64,000 nt of DNA, from NCBI GenBank assembly GCA_949752735.1, contig OX457036.1, forward strand, positions 92,918,868-92,982,867, read 5' to 3'. This DNA comes from Lumbricus terrestris (taxonomy: Eukaryota > Annelida > Clitellata > Crassiclitellata > Lumbricidae). Position 1 is the first letter of the stretch, and each line of letters begins with the position of its first letter. Positions 46,782 through 58,194 of this stretch are shown in pieces. A program made the translations under genes and the position numbers. The notes beneath the pieces were generated by a model that ran no database searches, had not been told where the DNA came from, and was given only the letters and a program-made list of their open reading frames with translations.

Positions 46782-46955
46782 TATTATTATCATCATTATT
46801 ATCATCATTATTTTTTTACCCGAGGTATTTATGATCCCTCAGGTGCTCAAAACAATATCCGGATATATTATTATTATTATTACTGTCATTATTATTGTCA
46901 TTATTATTGTCATTATTATTGTCATTATTATTGTCATTATTATTGCTATTATTGT
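46736..46955. repeat. (ATT)n and (ATTATTGTC)n repeats with duplicated flanks
   Basis: ATT repeats with ATC variants (46736-46813) and a 9-bp repeat ATTATTGTC (46865-46945). The sequence ACCCGAGGTATTTATGATCC at 46817 recurs as ACCCGAGGTATCTATAATTC at 46977, bracketing the second tract. Confidence 0.85.
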
Positions 46956-47308
46956 TAATTATTGTTATTTTAAATTACCCGAGGTATCTATAATTCCTCA
47001 GGTGTCCGATATTAATAAGCAATTTTATCTCTGGAGTGGCCATCCGAGTCAAGATCAGGGAGAACAAAAGTGCAGTGGAAGGCAAAAGCATTGAAGCGCT
47101 GAATAATCATTGACAGGCGCTGGAACAAGTAACCGGTTTCTCTTGGTTCGCCAGAAACTTTGGCCATTAGACGACCCAGGTCGGTGAGAAATGCCTGTCC
47201 CCTGGCATTGATGGCATTGTTTAAAAAGCCAATGGTACGATATGGTAAGATTGTGTAAATTGTGCATAGGCCTACTTAGTGTTTTTCTGGCTTCAGCCAG
47301 TTCCGAAG

Positions 47309-47585
47309 GGTGATCGGACAAAATGGCAGCGGACAAAATGGTATTAGGACAAACTGGTAGCGGACAAAATGGTACAGAAGAAGTGGTATGGAAAAAAATG
47401 AAAAATGGAAGCTGGATAGTTTTTTGTAGCCGAAATAGAGCTGGGGTGAAGAAAAACGCTTGATGAATGAATGCTGGATTGCTTAAAAGAATGCCGGAGA
47501 AATGGAAGCTGAATTGATGTTTTCCATTCATGTGTTTCATTATGCATCCAGCTTTCATTTCAGCTAGAAAACCATCATCCAGCTC
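47309..47585. mobile_element. Inverted-arm element III (GGACAAAATGG arm, one arm present)
   Basis: Starts GGTGATCGGACAAAATGGCA, followed by four more GGACAAAATGGTA-type units to about 47395. Then comes a core with AAATGGAAGCTGGATAG, AAAAACGCTTGATGAATG and, in reverse, ATCCAGCTTTCATTTC. Both the terminal GGTGA and the core words AAACGCTT and GAAATGGAAGC recur in element II. No right arm or TSD was found, so it is truncated or solo. Confidence 0.6.
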
Positions 47586-47589
47586 CGTA

Positions 47590-48200
47590 GGCTACGACAA
47601 AAAAACTCGATGACGCAAAGCAATCATTTGCATAAGAGCTTACACATCAACAGTTGCATTGGGCGAGACTAGATCCGTGCCGGACCGTACAACGGCCTTA
47701 TAGATTCAGTGGGTCATGGCCGTACTCTGCGATCGGTGGCAAAGGAGCTAGAAGATAATAAACCGTAGGCTACAGCATGCTCACATGCAAATTACAATGT
47801 TATATAATATTTGCTAATTTTTAGCAAACGCGCTGATGCGTTGAGCGATGACGTGCTTCTTTGACCTGCATGCTTTCAAAACTAGGCAGCTCTGGACTAA
47901 GTGTAGACTGAAGAAAGAACACCACGTGATCTATGCCGTAACAGTTTAAGTGATGTGTATCTCGAAGCAATCGCGCATTCACATGCAGACATTTCGTAAT
48001 AGGCTAAAAGTTGTTTGATTCTTGTCTGATTTTTGGCGGTTTAGAGCTGCAAGCGAAATTTCACTCGTTTATAAATGATGGCGGGCCTTGTCGGACTGAG
48101 AGCAGTAAGTAGATTTCTGGTGGTTTGGATCGGTGAGATATATTTTTTTATTGAGGTTCCATAGGCTGAAGAGACAAAATTTCTTTGTACGAACGAGGTT
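47590..48200. other. No recognisable gene
   Basis: No coding signal or known repeat recognised. Moderately GC-balanced unique-looking sequence. Confidence 0.5.
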
Positions 48201-48204
48201 AAGT

Positions 48205-48501
48205 CAGGGGCGGATCCAGGAGGGGGGCAAATCCGGCCATGGCCCCATTGAGAAATGACTAGGCCTAAGGAACGTGGCCCTTTCATTAGGTTTAAACAAT
48301 GCGTTTCATTGGTATATTTCCCAGACAATTCGGCTAAACGACTAAAAAATCATCAGTTTTTTGCAAAAAAAATGGTATAATTATATTTCACGGTAAGTCG
48401 GGACCAAATGACTAAAAATAGGTCATCAGTTTTTTAGGGCAAAGATGAAAAAATTTCCCAAAAGTTTGGTCCCCATTCGAAAATTTCTGTATCCGCCCCT
48501 G
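48205..48501. mobile_element. CAGGGGCGGATCCAGG MITE, full-length 297 bp
   Basis: The ends CAGGGGCGGATCCAGG and TTTCTGTATCCGCCCCTG are inverted. Exact 8-bp TSD GGTTAAGT (48197-48204 and 48502-48509). The interior holds CAAATCCGGCCATGGCCCC and repeated GACTAAAAAAnGTCATCAG words. Family members lie at 35049, 35474, 36143, 53090, 57086 and 62920. hAT-like by end and TSD. Confidence 0.9.
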
Positions 48502-48674
48502 GGTTAAGTTGATCGTAGGGTCCAAGTAGGCCTAGTATAAAGGCGAGATGTAAAATAGAAGTAGCTGGCTCTCTTGGTCTCTATGTTTCATCCATAGTAG
48601 GCTACTGTTAGGCCACGATTTCTAAAAAATTATTTAGCAGTCCACTGATGTCTGTTTGATGCAGGCATGCTTAG

Positions 48675-51216
48675 TAGGGTGGAGTGAAAAAACCGAAAAT
48701 CAGAATTCCGAAAAGTAATAGCAACCAAAAGTTGCCCAATGACATGGGGTCAAGAAATGTGTAAAAAGTTTTTAAAAATATTAATGTCTTCAGCCCCCAT
48801 AAGTGGGCCAAAGTTCCAAAAAATTGCATTTTTTGTAGAAAATTGCCGGTTTTCTCATGAAATATTCTTAGTACAAAATAATTAACTCCCATTCAATATA
48901 CCGTTGGAAAGAGCTCTTAAAACTGAATAAAACGATGTATTAATTTTCAGAATAGTCCGATATTTGTAGAAGATATTAACTTTTTAACCATACCACCTCT
49001 TCGCGACATGTCGCTAAGCCTAAAAACAGTAAAACTCTAATAACTTTTTTATCCTTTGAGATATTTCAATGCATGATATGTCATTCGCTTCAGTTTAGGA
49101 CCCCCTTTCTAACGGCGTATTGTAAGGCGAGATTGTGTATTGTTTGTTTGATATTATTGGGATGGTGTCTAATATGCACCCTGACTGAAAGCACTTCCAA
49201 AGACTTTCATGGAAATCGTATTGCCATCACAGTAGGGTAAAGTTACAAAATGTCAGACATTTGTATCACACATTGGCACGCATCATTGATCATCAGCAAA
49301 TAGGCTAATCATATTCATGTTCTTTTAAAATTTATCTTGTCCACTGTGTCTTATAGTGACTGTAGTCTGTTACAGTCCTATAGTTCCTTTTGATTTCAAT
49401 TATCAATTTCCGTTCTAGCGATCGTAACGGCGCTCGAACAGACTCATCTTTGTTGTCTGCACCTCAGCTACGGCTGCAATAGCTTCATTCACACTTTTAA
49501 GACACCTTTCAGAAACACTCTCATCTGGACATTGACACTGTCAAACTCTCGAGCATGACCGGTAACATGAAATTTGAGCTGTTCTGCGGATTGGCTCTGT
49601 TGGAAAAGATTGGAGGAACAGCGACCCTCCAGCTATGAAAGTCAATTGATGCTACATTATCTGCTGAGTTAAAATTCCTAGACAGAACTTCAAAGCACTG
49701 CACAGACAACTTTCTTTCTGGTTTTCAGCTATTGACATTCTCCTTGAGCAGCCATAGTTCTTTCATAGGAGTAGCCTATACGCCGTATTGGGATGGAGGC
49801 TAATATGCGCCCTGACTGAATGCACTTGCAAAGGCTACAGTCATTCTAAGACACAGTGGTCAGGATAAATTTTAAAAGAACATGATTGTTTGCTGATGAT
49901 CAATGATGCATGACAGAATGTGAGACAGTCCAATAGTTCATCTGACGTTTTGTGACTTTACCCTATACTGTGGCGGCAATACGATTCCCATGAAAGTCTT
50001 TAGATGTGCTTTCAATCAGGGTGCATATTAGATACCATTCAAACAGCCTATACGCCGTATACTAGGCTAATAGAGTGACTGTAGTCTTCGCATGTGCTTT
50101 CAGTCAGGGTGCCTCCATCCCAATACGACGTAGAGGCTACTCCTATGAAAGAACTAGAGCTGAGGAGAATGTCAATAGCTGAAAACCAGAAAGAAAGTTG
50201 TCTGTGCAGTGCTTTGAAGTTCTGTCTAAGAATTTTAACTCAGCAGATAATGTAGAATCAATTGACTTTCATAGCTGGAGGGTCGCTGTTCCTCCAATCT
50301 TTTCCAACAGAGCCAATCGGCAGAACAGCTCCAATTTTATGTTACCGGACATGCTCGAGAGTTTGACAGTTTCAATGTCCAGATGAGAGTGTTTCTGAAA
50401 GATGTCTTAAAAGTGTGAATGAAGCTATTGCAGCCGTAGCTGAGGTGCAGACAACAAAGATGAGTCTGTTCGAGCGCCGTTACGATCGCTAGAACGGAAA
50501 TTGATAATTGAAATCAAAAGGAACTATAGGACTGTAACAGACTACAGTCACTATAAGACACAGTGGACAAGATAAATTTTAAAAGAACATGAATATGATT
50601 AGCCTATTTGCGTGCCAATGTGTGATACAAATGTCTGACATTTTGTAACTTTACCCTACTGTGATGGCAATACGATTTCCATGAAAGTCTTTGGAAGTGC
50701 TTTCAGTCAGGGTGCATATTAGACACCATCCCAATAATATCAAACAAACAATACACAATCTCGCCTTACAATACGCCGTTAGAAAGGGGGTCCTAAACTG
50801 AAGCGAATGACATATCATGCATTGAAATATCTCAAAGGATAAAAAAGTTATTAGAGTTTTACTGTTTTTAGGCTTAGCGACATGTCGCGAAGAGGGGGTA
50901 TGGTTAAAAAGTTAATATCTTCTACAAATATGGGACTATTCTGAAAATTAATACATCGTTTTATTCAGTTTTAAGAGCTCTTTCCAACGGTATATTGAAT
51001 GGGAGTTAATTATTTTGTACTATGAATATTTCATGAGAAAACCAGCAATTTTCTACAAAAAATGCAATTTTTTGGAACTTTGGCCCACTTATGGGGGCTG
51101 AAGACATTAATATTTTTAAAAACTTTTTACACATTTCTTGACCCCATGTCATTGGGCAACTTTTGGTTGCTATTACTTTTCGGAATTCTGATTTTCGGTT
51201 TTTTCACTCCACCCTA
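48675..51216. mobile_element. 2.54-kb foldback element with ~1.2-kb inverted arms
   Basis: Exact 8-bp TSD ATGCTTAG (48667-48674 and 51217-51224); the uninterrupted site is at about 35958 in the left duplication arm. The ends TAGGGTGGAGTGAAAAAACC and its complement begin arms that stay nearly identical almost to the centre (about 49850 and 50080). A mirrored 62-codon frame (49709-49521 minus, 50198-50386 plus, MSVQCFEVLS...) is simply the same arm sequence twice. The central ~200 bp (49850-50045) carry a third, direct copy of an arm segment (AAGACACAGTGG...AGGGTGCATATTAGA). No transposase recognised. Confidence 0.9.
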
Positions 51217-51276
51217 ATGCTTAGGCTTTGGTCATTTTAAGAGCAAGAGGTCTGCTAGAAATACTGTGATTGTAGC

Positions 51277-51690
51277 GTACGCCCCTCCTTTGTACTGAAG
51301 GGGACGCCTTGCTGGAGGGGCTGACCGGGAGAAACTATTGGTATAATGTTCTTCGGTGAAAGGATCAACCATGTGAGAGTACTATATTGCATCACTAGAT
51401 GTGAAGACAGACCTAGCCAATATTATAATTCCTGCCGTTGAGATAGCAGACGGGCACTCCTCCTTGGATGATCTCTATACTCTCGGGTTTCATACCTCTA
51501 GTCAAAGGGCCCCACCTTCTTTATCCCCCAGGCCGAGCATGGGCCGACCCATTGATCGTGGTAAGTTCTGACATAGTTATTATGTCCGTGTGGCCAGGGT
51601 TCGAATTCCCCAGCAATATTTATGCTAGGTGTGAGTGAACGGGTTTCACTATTCTCGACAACAGTGTTTAATATCCTCGCCTGCTCCTGA
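51277..51690 (+). mobile_element. Insertion with tRNA-like B box, possible SINE
   Basis: Absent from the mirrored left arm (near 35900). Contains GGCCAGGGTTCGAATTCCCC (51591-51610), a good pol III B box, with a weak A-box-like TTGATCGTGGTAAG about 40 bp upstream. The boundaries are approximate and the family is unrecognised. Confidence 0.4.
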
Positions 51691-52774
51691 TGGCATTTTA
51701 ATATCTTATCGAGGCACATTATTTTCCAAGTCCTGGTTGATTTCAAGCTGACACAGCGCAGTATGATTACAATCAGTGATGAACGGATGATTATAGGTTA
51801 TAAGCTTAACTGTCGGCAGCCATGCAAGGAACCTTCACGTTCTGCTAGGTCTACTCAATATTTACAAAACGACATCTTCTGAATGGAATGTTGAGTGGAC
51901 CTCTTGGGGGGGGGGGGAAGCGCGACCGTGTGCTCTTCTTGCCATTGCCCCCAATCCCGCACCCTCCCAAGAAGCACTAGTGGTGGGAGATGACAGCCGA
52001 AGGCGGAGATTGGCTATCCATGAGATCATGGACTACCACGACTTAGTTTTGGATTCGCTGAAAGACCCTGGGATTTTGACTGAGGGCTTAATACTCTTAC
52101 AATAAGTCAATAACGACACCTTTTGGAAGGACTGCCTCACTAGATGACGGCCAATGGATTACCTTTGGACCGTCAATGTCATGGATGGTTCTAATCGAAC
52201 TGCAAACAGATTCTTATGGCTATTACACTTCTTCGACTGTTGTGAACGCAATCCTTTGTCCTATGCCTGCATAATATAATTATACCTACTTCAAACAATA
52301 ATATTTCTCCCACGTTTGATCGTCTTTATAATAGATTTTCGTCGTTTGCTACGCTCACTGCGCGTCAAGGGTGGGTCTAGGATTTCAGCACAATGACTAC
52401 GTGACCGTAGACCTCCACGGGGTGCGAGGTCATGGCATAGGCACTGTGAAAGAGTGAGAGGGGCGAAAGTCCTTGAAACTGGCATAAGCTATACGTCAGC
52501 GTCATCACAACTTTCACTATGCTTTATGATTGGTTTTTGCATTGCTGGCGTTTTTGAACCCATGTTTTGCAGCTTGACACACTATAGGCCTATGCCTGCA
52601 TACACTATGACTAAAGGTGAAAAAGTTCTGATTTCAACAACAATAACATATTTGACACTTTTGAGTTGCCATAATCTCTCTTCTGCCATGATTTGTTTGG
52701 CTAAGGCTGTGGTTCTATCCGTCCCGACCACTGACATTGATTACTGGATTCGTTTCGAAATATAGGCCTAATAT

Positions 52775-53045
52775 GTTCTTCTTCTTCTTCTTTTTCCTCT
52801 TCTTCTTCTTCATCTTCTTCTTCTTCTGCTTCTTCTTCTTCTTCTTTATTGTTCTGCCCTTATGCAGATCGTCCAAGATTCGAACGACACCATGTTTGTT
52901 TATTCTGTGCTTTTTCCTTGATTTCTTTATAATTATATCCTCGTCCCTTTTCTCTGTCCATCAGCCAATCCATCATCATCTTTCTGGGTCTTCCTGAAAG
53001 TTTCTTTCCCTCCATTCTTCTCTCGAGTACAACCTCATTTGCATG
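52775..53045 (-). pseudogene. LINE 3'-terminal fragment with (CTT)n tail, mirrored copy
   Basis: Reverse-complement counterpart of 33840-34140. On the minus strand GKKLSGRPRKMMMDWLMD-type sequence is followed by the CTT tract 52778-52848. It carries no independent information beyond the duplication. Confidence 0.5.
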
Positions 53046-53089
53046 TATATCACTAAAACTCTAAAAAAAGTCAATACATTGGGCTCAGC

Positions 53090-53363
53090 CAGGGGCGGAT
53101 CCAGGGTGGGCCAAACTGGCCATGGCCCCATTTAGAAATTTCTTTATTTTTCACCAGCTATTCTGGCCCGAAAAGTTGACTGCCCCCCCCGTGAGTAGTT
53201 CCGTATGCACCCGTGAGGAAGGTCATAAGTTTTTTGGCGGAGGCTGATGAAAAAAAATGTCGTCAGTTTTTTGGGCGACCCAGACGAAATTTTTTCCCTA
53301 TTTCCTGAACCAAGACCCAAAATGTTGCCCCCCTCCCAACGAAAATTTCTGTATCCGCCCTTG
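53090..53363. mobile_element. CAGGGGCGGATCCAGG MITE, 274 bp
   Basis: Ends CAGGGGCGGATCCAGG and TTTCTGTATCCGCCCTTG. Exact TSD GGCTCAGC (53082-53089 and 53364-53371). The left duplication arm has the empty site near 33798 (GTGCTTAGCCCAATG). Confidence 0.9.
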
Positions 53364-54436
53364 GGCTCAGCACCGATCTTCAAATTGTTTAAATCGCTGC
53401 CCTGCGGAGCAAACAAATTTCAGGACTTTTGATCCAGATAATTGTACCCTACCATCTTCAGTCTTTACGACTATAGGCCTAAGGATGTTTTCAATATTCG
53501 ACCTTGCCCTTTGATTTCCTGAAATCTCACCGTTCTTTGAGCAAGAACAGCAGCCGGTTGATGTCCCTGAACTCTGTTCTGGCTCTCAGACCTCGACAAC
53601 AAAAACTTATTTCTCATGGGCACATTTAATCGGCTGACTGCCTCCGTGTCTTCTCCAAATTCCCCTTAGGCTTTCGATGAACGGAAAATGATAAGGGCGA
53701 CTTCATTCATACAGGTAGACAAACGTTTTGGCCATACACTGGAAAATTCAACTCAGATCCCTTAGACAGCCATATTCGTTGTTCATTAGGGTGTCCCAGA
53801 AAATATTTTTTTCGAAATTTTCTATGCAGTCCTTCTAAAAAGTTTCCAAATGGTCCCGGTATAACACCTGAAAATATTTATGACATTACAAAAATATTTA
53901 GGACTCCCTCAAGGCACCCAAAGTTTTCACATGTTGGCATAATTTGCGCCTGATGTGTCCAACTTCTAAATGCCTTTAGATCCCAACCCTTGATCCTATT
54001 ATAACAAATTTAATACCATTTGAAAGCTCTTAAATGGTAGAATTTACAAATATCTAACTTTACTGGATACAATGGATATTTTGGGCATAGTCTTACGCTC
54101 AAAATATGCAAAAATCGAGAAATTCAAGATTTTGGACTTTCACTGTATCAGTGTACTCACAACTAATCATTGGGGGTAGTCAGTACAAACTCTTGATAAC
54201 GTAACAGGTCATGGTTTTAGCTCCTCCATACCTTCATCTGCTTCATGGTATGAAATTCTGAGGGACTCAGGGGTTCAACCCCTATTTTTTTCCTAGGACC
54301 AGTGGCCACACAATAAAGTCTTAATTGCACCCCCAGCTACACATAAATCAGCGTCTGACCCGTTATTTTTTCACTATTCTCATACTGATCTGCTAATTCT
54401 ACATCACTGCACACACCTCAAAACTGTTCTTCAGTT

Positions 54437-54679
54437 CTACGTTCTACATTTATAGATGCCAGCAAGATTGTCATGATTGCAGTTAGAAAACATGTGCCTA
54501 TGTTTTTCGACAACTTGTAGGCCTACGAGAAATTGTCTCTGATCTTCGTTCTTCCTCATTGTTGAACTGAAATTCTGTATCAGAGCTGCGTCACGTTCAG
54601 CACGGTCAGTTGCACAGACTAAGTTAAGAACCAAATCACACGTGATCCTATACGATTGGCAATCTCGCCACTCTTTCAC
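54437..54679 (-). pseudogene. Possible transposase-derived remnant
   Basis: An 80-codon frame containing CATDRAERDAALIQNFSS followed by QRQFLVGLQVVEKHRH. The D-x-AER-x-x-x-LIxxF and QxxLLxVVExHR pattern recalls a recurrent but poorly named family of transposon-associated proteins in invertebrates. That resemblance is from memory and not verified. No catalytic domain is visible, and the start and end are arbitrary. Confidence 0.3.
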
Positions 54680-54819
54680 TGAAATGTGGAGAAAACTATA
54701 ATCAAACGCAGCATAGTTTGTGAAAAACTTTTAGGAAGAGATAACCCCGTTAATGCCACATGGATGAGACAATCACTGAAACAACTGAGAGAATTGCTAT
54801 CCCTATATCTTCTTCATGA

Positions 54820-55106
54820 TGATGGTGCTCTGCCCGAAGGCAGGTTCATTGGCTTTACGCCCCTGGGGATGAGATGAGTGAGGTGGTTTCCCGTTGCCTT
54901 CCCCGCAGACAATGATGGGTTAGCAACTTGCCCAAGGTCGCTCCGCAGGATCTTGCGCCTTGGTGTCCCACACGTGCTAGCCCGAGATATCTAAATATCT
55001 GAATGTCAACTCCTAACCTGGGGCTTGAACCGCAGCTCGTTGCAACCAACAGACGTATGCCGCTCTCGCTTACCGGTGTAGCTAACTAGGCCAGTTGTAG
55101 CTAACT
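54820..55106 (-). mobile_element. tRNA-derived SINE nested in the TAGGGTGTCCCA element
   Basis: On the minus strand from about 55106: GGCCTAGTTAGCTACACCGG (A-box region), then GCGGTTCAAGCCCCAGG (B box). A body with GCGACCTTGGGCAAGTTGC follows, ending in GCCAATGAACCTGCC and a GATGATG-like tail. The GACCTTGGGCAAGT segment is also present in the other SINE family here. A CAGTTAGCTAACTAGG-type duplication lies beside the head (TAGCTAACTAGGCCAGTT twice, 55079-55114). Confidence 0.7.
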
Positions 55107-55200
55107 AGGCCAGTTATCTCCAACCACACTGAAGCTGTTCAGTAACGAATTCCTATGATTTGTTAGATGCAGACTGTAGTAGCATTGGTCGAGGGTTTGG

Positions 55201-55494
55201 TTGACGGTGAACCAGATCGGACCATTCATATTTAAATGGCTTGAACAGCTTAATTACAGACCGTTGATGGACAAACTTTACCAAGGACGGAAAGAATGCA
55301 CCAGGCAACAGGACTTAACACGTTGGCCGCTAGGGACGTATACGGTGTATACACGTCCCCAATTGAGTCATTTAACACAGCAAATCAGCGGTCAAAGACT
55401 TTACTGTGATGTCAACAAGATGTCACAACTGATGGACGATGCAAGGGTGCAAGCTCTACTTAATATGCAGTTATTCAAGGCCGTTGTGTCCTAA
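55201..55494 (+). other. Open frame of 97 codons, unrecognised, inside the TIR element
   Basis: Begins MTVNQIGPFIFKWLEQLNYR. No domain recognised. Probably decayed transposon coding sequence or chance. Confidence 0.15.
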
Positions 55495-56500
55495 GTATAT
55501 GCCAATAATAAAATAATGCAAAGCACTGCCACGATAATTATCAAAAGGTACAAAACTGCGCCCGTTGATTCCTGTCCTGATCCAGAAGTCAATTTTGGTG
55601 CACCAAAATTTTAGTACTTCCACCAACTAGAGAAGAAATCAGGACTGGCAATCTGCTAACTTTATGCATAACCAATCCAGTGATGATTGTAGAGATAGGC
55701 TAGCAGCCTGCAATCCCAGTGCACGACAGATTTGCATCATTGTTTTGCTCGAGAGCTTAACTGTCGTCCTTATGCTTAAAAAACCTCATTCACAAACACG
55801 ATAAGGTTGCATGTTTGTGGATTTTAGTATTTCAAAGCAATATAATGGTATTAAGCAATATGTAAGCACGCTAGTGGGATCAAAGTGCGGACCTCCCGAA
55901 ATTTTCTAACTCGGAGACGTCGTACGTAATTTATGACAGATTTATGCAAATTATATGAGCTTTGAGGGACCTCTAAATATTTTCAAAATTTCATAAAATA
56001 TGGCAGGTGTTATCATAGGACCATAAGGAAACTTTTTGGAGGGACTGCATTTAAATTTTCAAGAATTTGTTTTCCCCTGTGCAATCGTGGGACACCCTAT
56101 TGTTCATACATGATTTTAGAGACGCAGAAACAGCGTCTATAATACATTGGCCCATGAAATATGAATGCAACGCTAAAGTAATAATTTAACGTCGGTAACA
56201 AAATATAGGCTACTTCGGTCTTCTGACGTTGCTTTTGTGGACGCTGAGAAATTTGTAGGCTTTATATCACATTAAATTGCATTGCAGTTGGTCCTATGAC
56301 ATTATTTGAATCGTTGCAAGTTACCGTGTTGTAATTTTTAAAACCTCGTTCGGGTCTCCCGCCCAAGACACTGCAGTCGGTGGGGGAGCCTTCAAACTTT
56401 ATAGGCCGACACCGTAGCGCGGAAGTTCTGGTCTGCGAGACAACCAGGTAAGAAATAAATATCAGACCGAAGAAGTCCACGGCCAGGCATTGAACAGACC

Positions 56501-56741
56501 CAGTGGCGTAGACAAGGGGGTTTCGGGGGTTAAACTCCCATTGGCTTAGGAAACAAGTTTTTTAAATGTTATTTATCCACTTAAATAGGGAAAAACAAAA
56601 CAATCCTTTATTCCCTTTGTTACTTTATTCCCTTTGTATTTAGCCTACTGTGATACTGTTGGGTTGGTGTCAGGAAGGGCATGTGGCCAGGCCATAAAAC
56701 CCCCAACCCCCCCCCATCAAAAATTCCTGGCTACGCCACTG
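56501..56741. mobile_element. CAGTGGCGTAG MITE, 241 bp
   Basis: Ends CAGTGGCGTAG and CCTGGCTACGCCACTG. Exact 8-bp TSD AACAGACC (56493-56500 and 56742-56749). Mirrored counterpart of 31083-33005 and uninterrupted, so it gives the pre-insertion state of the nested hAT-like element there. Confidence 0.9.
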
Positions 56742-57085
56742 AACAGACCGAAAGGCATAGCCACATAGAAAACGAGTGTACACTGTTTGAAGGTTGTTAT
56801 CGCCGAAGTCTTTAGATCTCTCACAAGGTGATTTTTTATGGGTAGACAGAGCACTTATTCGCGCATGCATGACACCCTTCATATCCAGTCAACCGTGTAG
56901 GCTACCACCGACTGTGTTGAGAAAATGTGAGGTACCTGTAATTAATTTTTTCCCGGCCACCGCCTTTATACCGACTAGCTATTTTGTAATGCCTATCACT
57001 GTGATCGGACAGTCAGTTGCAGATTGGGAGTCCTCCGTTGAAATGGCTGTATAGTCAAACAACCAGCCACTGTGTTGTCCTGGAG

Positions 57086-57477
57086 CAGGGGCGGATTCAG
57101 GGGGGGGCCAATCCGGCCATGGCCCCCCCATTTAGAAATTTCTTTATTTTTTACCAGCTATTCTGTCCCGAAAAGTTGACTTGGCGCCCCCCGCGAGTAG
57201 CTCCGAATGTCCGTGCCGCGCAGTGGCGAAGAAGGTCATCAGTGTTTCGGGTGGAGGCCGGATGGGAAAAGGTATGTTTTTGGAAAATTCCAAATCGATG
57301 ACTAAAAAAAAGTCATCAACTTTTTTTGGCAGATGGACAAGGTATGTTTTGGGAAAATTTCAGGCTGACGACTAAAAAAAAAATTTCGGCGGATGGAGAC
57401 GGAAATTTTTTCCCGGTTTCCCAGACCAAGACCCGAAATTTTGGCCCCCCCATCCAAAATTTCTGTATCCGCCCTTG
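57086..57477. mobile_element. CAGGGGCGGATTCAGG MITE, 392 bp
   Basis: Ends CAGGGGCGGATTCAGG and TTTCTGTATCCGCCCTTG. TSD TCCTGGAG (57078-57085) and TCCTGCAG (57478-57485). The left arm has TCCTGGAG intact (as its complement near 30753). Contains several GACTAAAAAAAAGTCATCA-type internal repeats. Confidence 0.85.
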
Positions 57478-57621
57478 TCCTGCAGTGTTCATTACAGCTA
57501 TAGCCAGCGCTCGTGAATAAGCTGGTGCCCTGCGCTTAGCTGTCAAGTGGCGCTTTAGAAATTTGGAGATTGTACAGTTGTATATGTATACGATTTCGGT
57601 TAAGGAGAACTGGGCATTGGA

Positions 57622-58190
57622 GGTCTCTTCAGATACGAGATTTGTTTTTTAAAACCGGTATGTGTTTATTTTCAAATTTAAAAGATGGAAGCAGTATCAC
57701 GATGCTTGCCTACAATAGCTAAAAAATGAGCCTGAAAAAGACCAAGAGTGCGTCCATTATGTCTGGATTCGTGGGGTGTGGTGGACTGCTATTAATATTT
57801 GTATGAAAACACCGACTAATAGGCTAGGTGGCAAAACTCCTCGAAGATAGAAGTCGACAAGTAAGATTGGGGCGGGTTAAGAAAAGTGTATCAATACAGA
57901 GTAGCCAACCTGATCTGGTACAACCCACCCAGCATGAACAACCGGACACAAGCCTCGACCCAATTTTAAATGTGCGTAAAGCTGCGAGTCTCTTAAAATA
58001 ATGGTCTATAGGCTCTAGACAGCTGAGCTTAACTCAAAACACAGTGTTTGTATAGACCTATAATAATAATATGTGCTTGAAACATATAGGATACAATATG
58101 TTGTCGGCTGAACCTCTCACTTCTGAACTTCATGTTTTTTTTTAAATTCGGCACCCTATATCCCTTCCATACATATATATGTATATCTAT
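57622..58190. other. No recognisable gene
   Basis: Lies between the end of the inverted duplication and the GC-rich repeat. No coding signal seen. Confidence 0.5.
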
Positions 58191-58194
58191 TATA

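Larger units (their letters stand above)
53787..56099. mobile_element. 2.3-kb TIR element with TAGGGTGTCCCA ends
   Basis: Inverted ends TAGGGTGTCCCA and TGGGACACCCTA, with inverted similarity continuing about 150 bp (AGTCCTTCTAAAAAGTTTCC-type and CACCTGAAAATATTT-type blocks). Exact 8-bp TSD TTGTTCAT (53779-53786 and 56100-56107). The left arm near 33393 has the empty site (complement, ATGAACAACC). A SINE is nested at about 54820-55106. A minus-strand frame 54679-54437 (with DRAERDAALIQNF) may be a transposase-derived remnant. hAT- or P-like by TSD length. Confidence 0.85.
48290..57622. repeat. Right arm of the large inverted duplication flanking CYP-C
   Basis: Reverse-complement partner of about 30620-36232. 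It is enlarged by insertions absent from the left arm: the palindromic element 48675-51216, an insertion at about 51277-51690, the MITE 53090-53363, the TIR element 53787-56099 and the MITE 57086-57477. In each case the left arm keeps the uninterrupted target. Confidence 0.85.

Noticed and set aside
49521..50386. Two 62-codon frames with nearly identical protein as a conserved gene pair
   Set aside because: They are mirror images of the two arms of the foldback element, so identity reflects the palindrome and not selection on protein.
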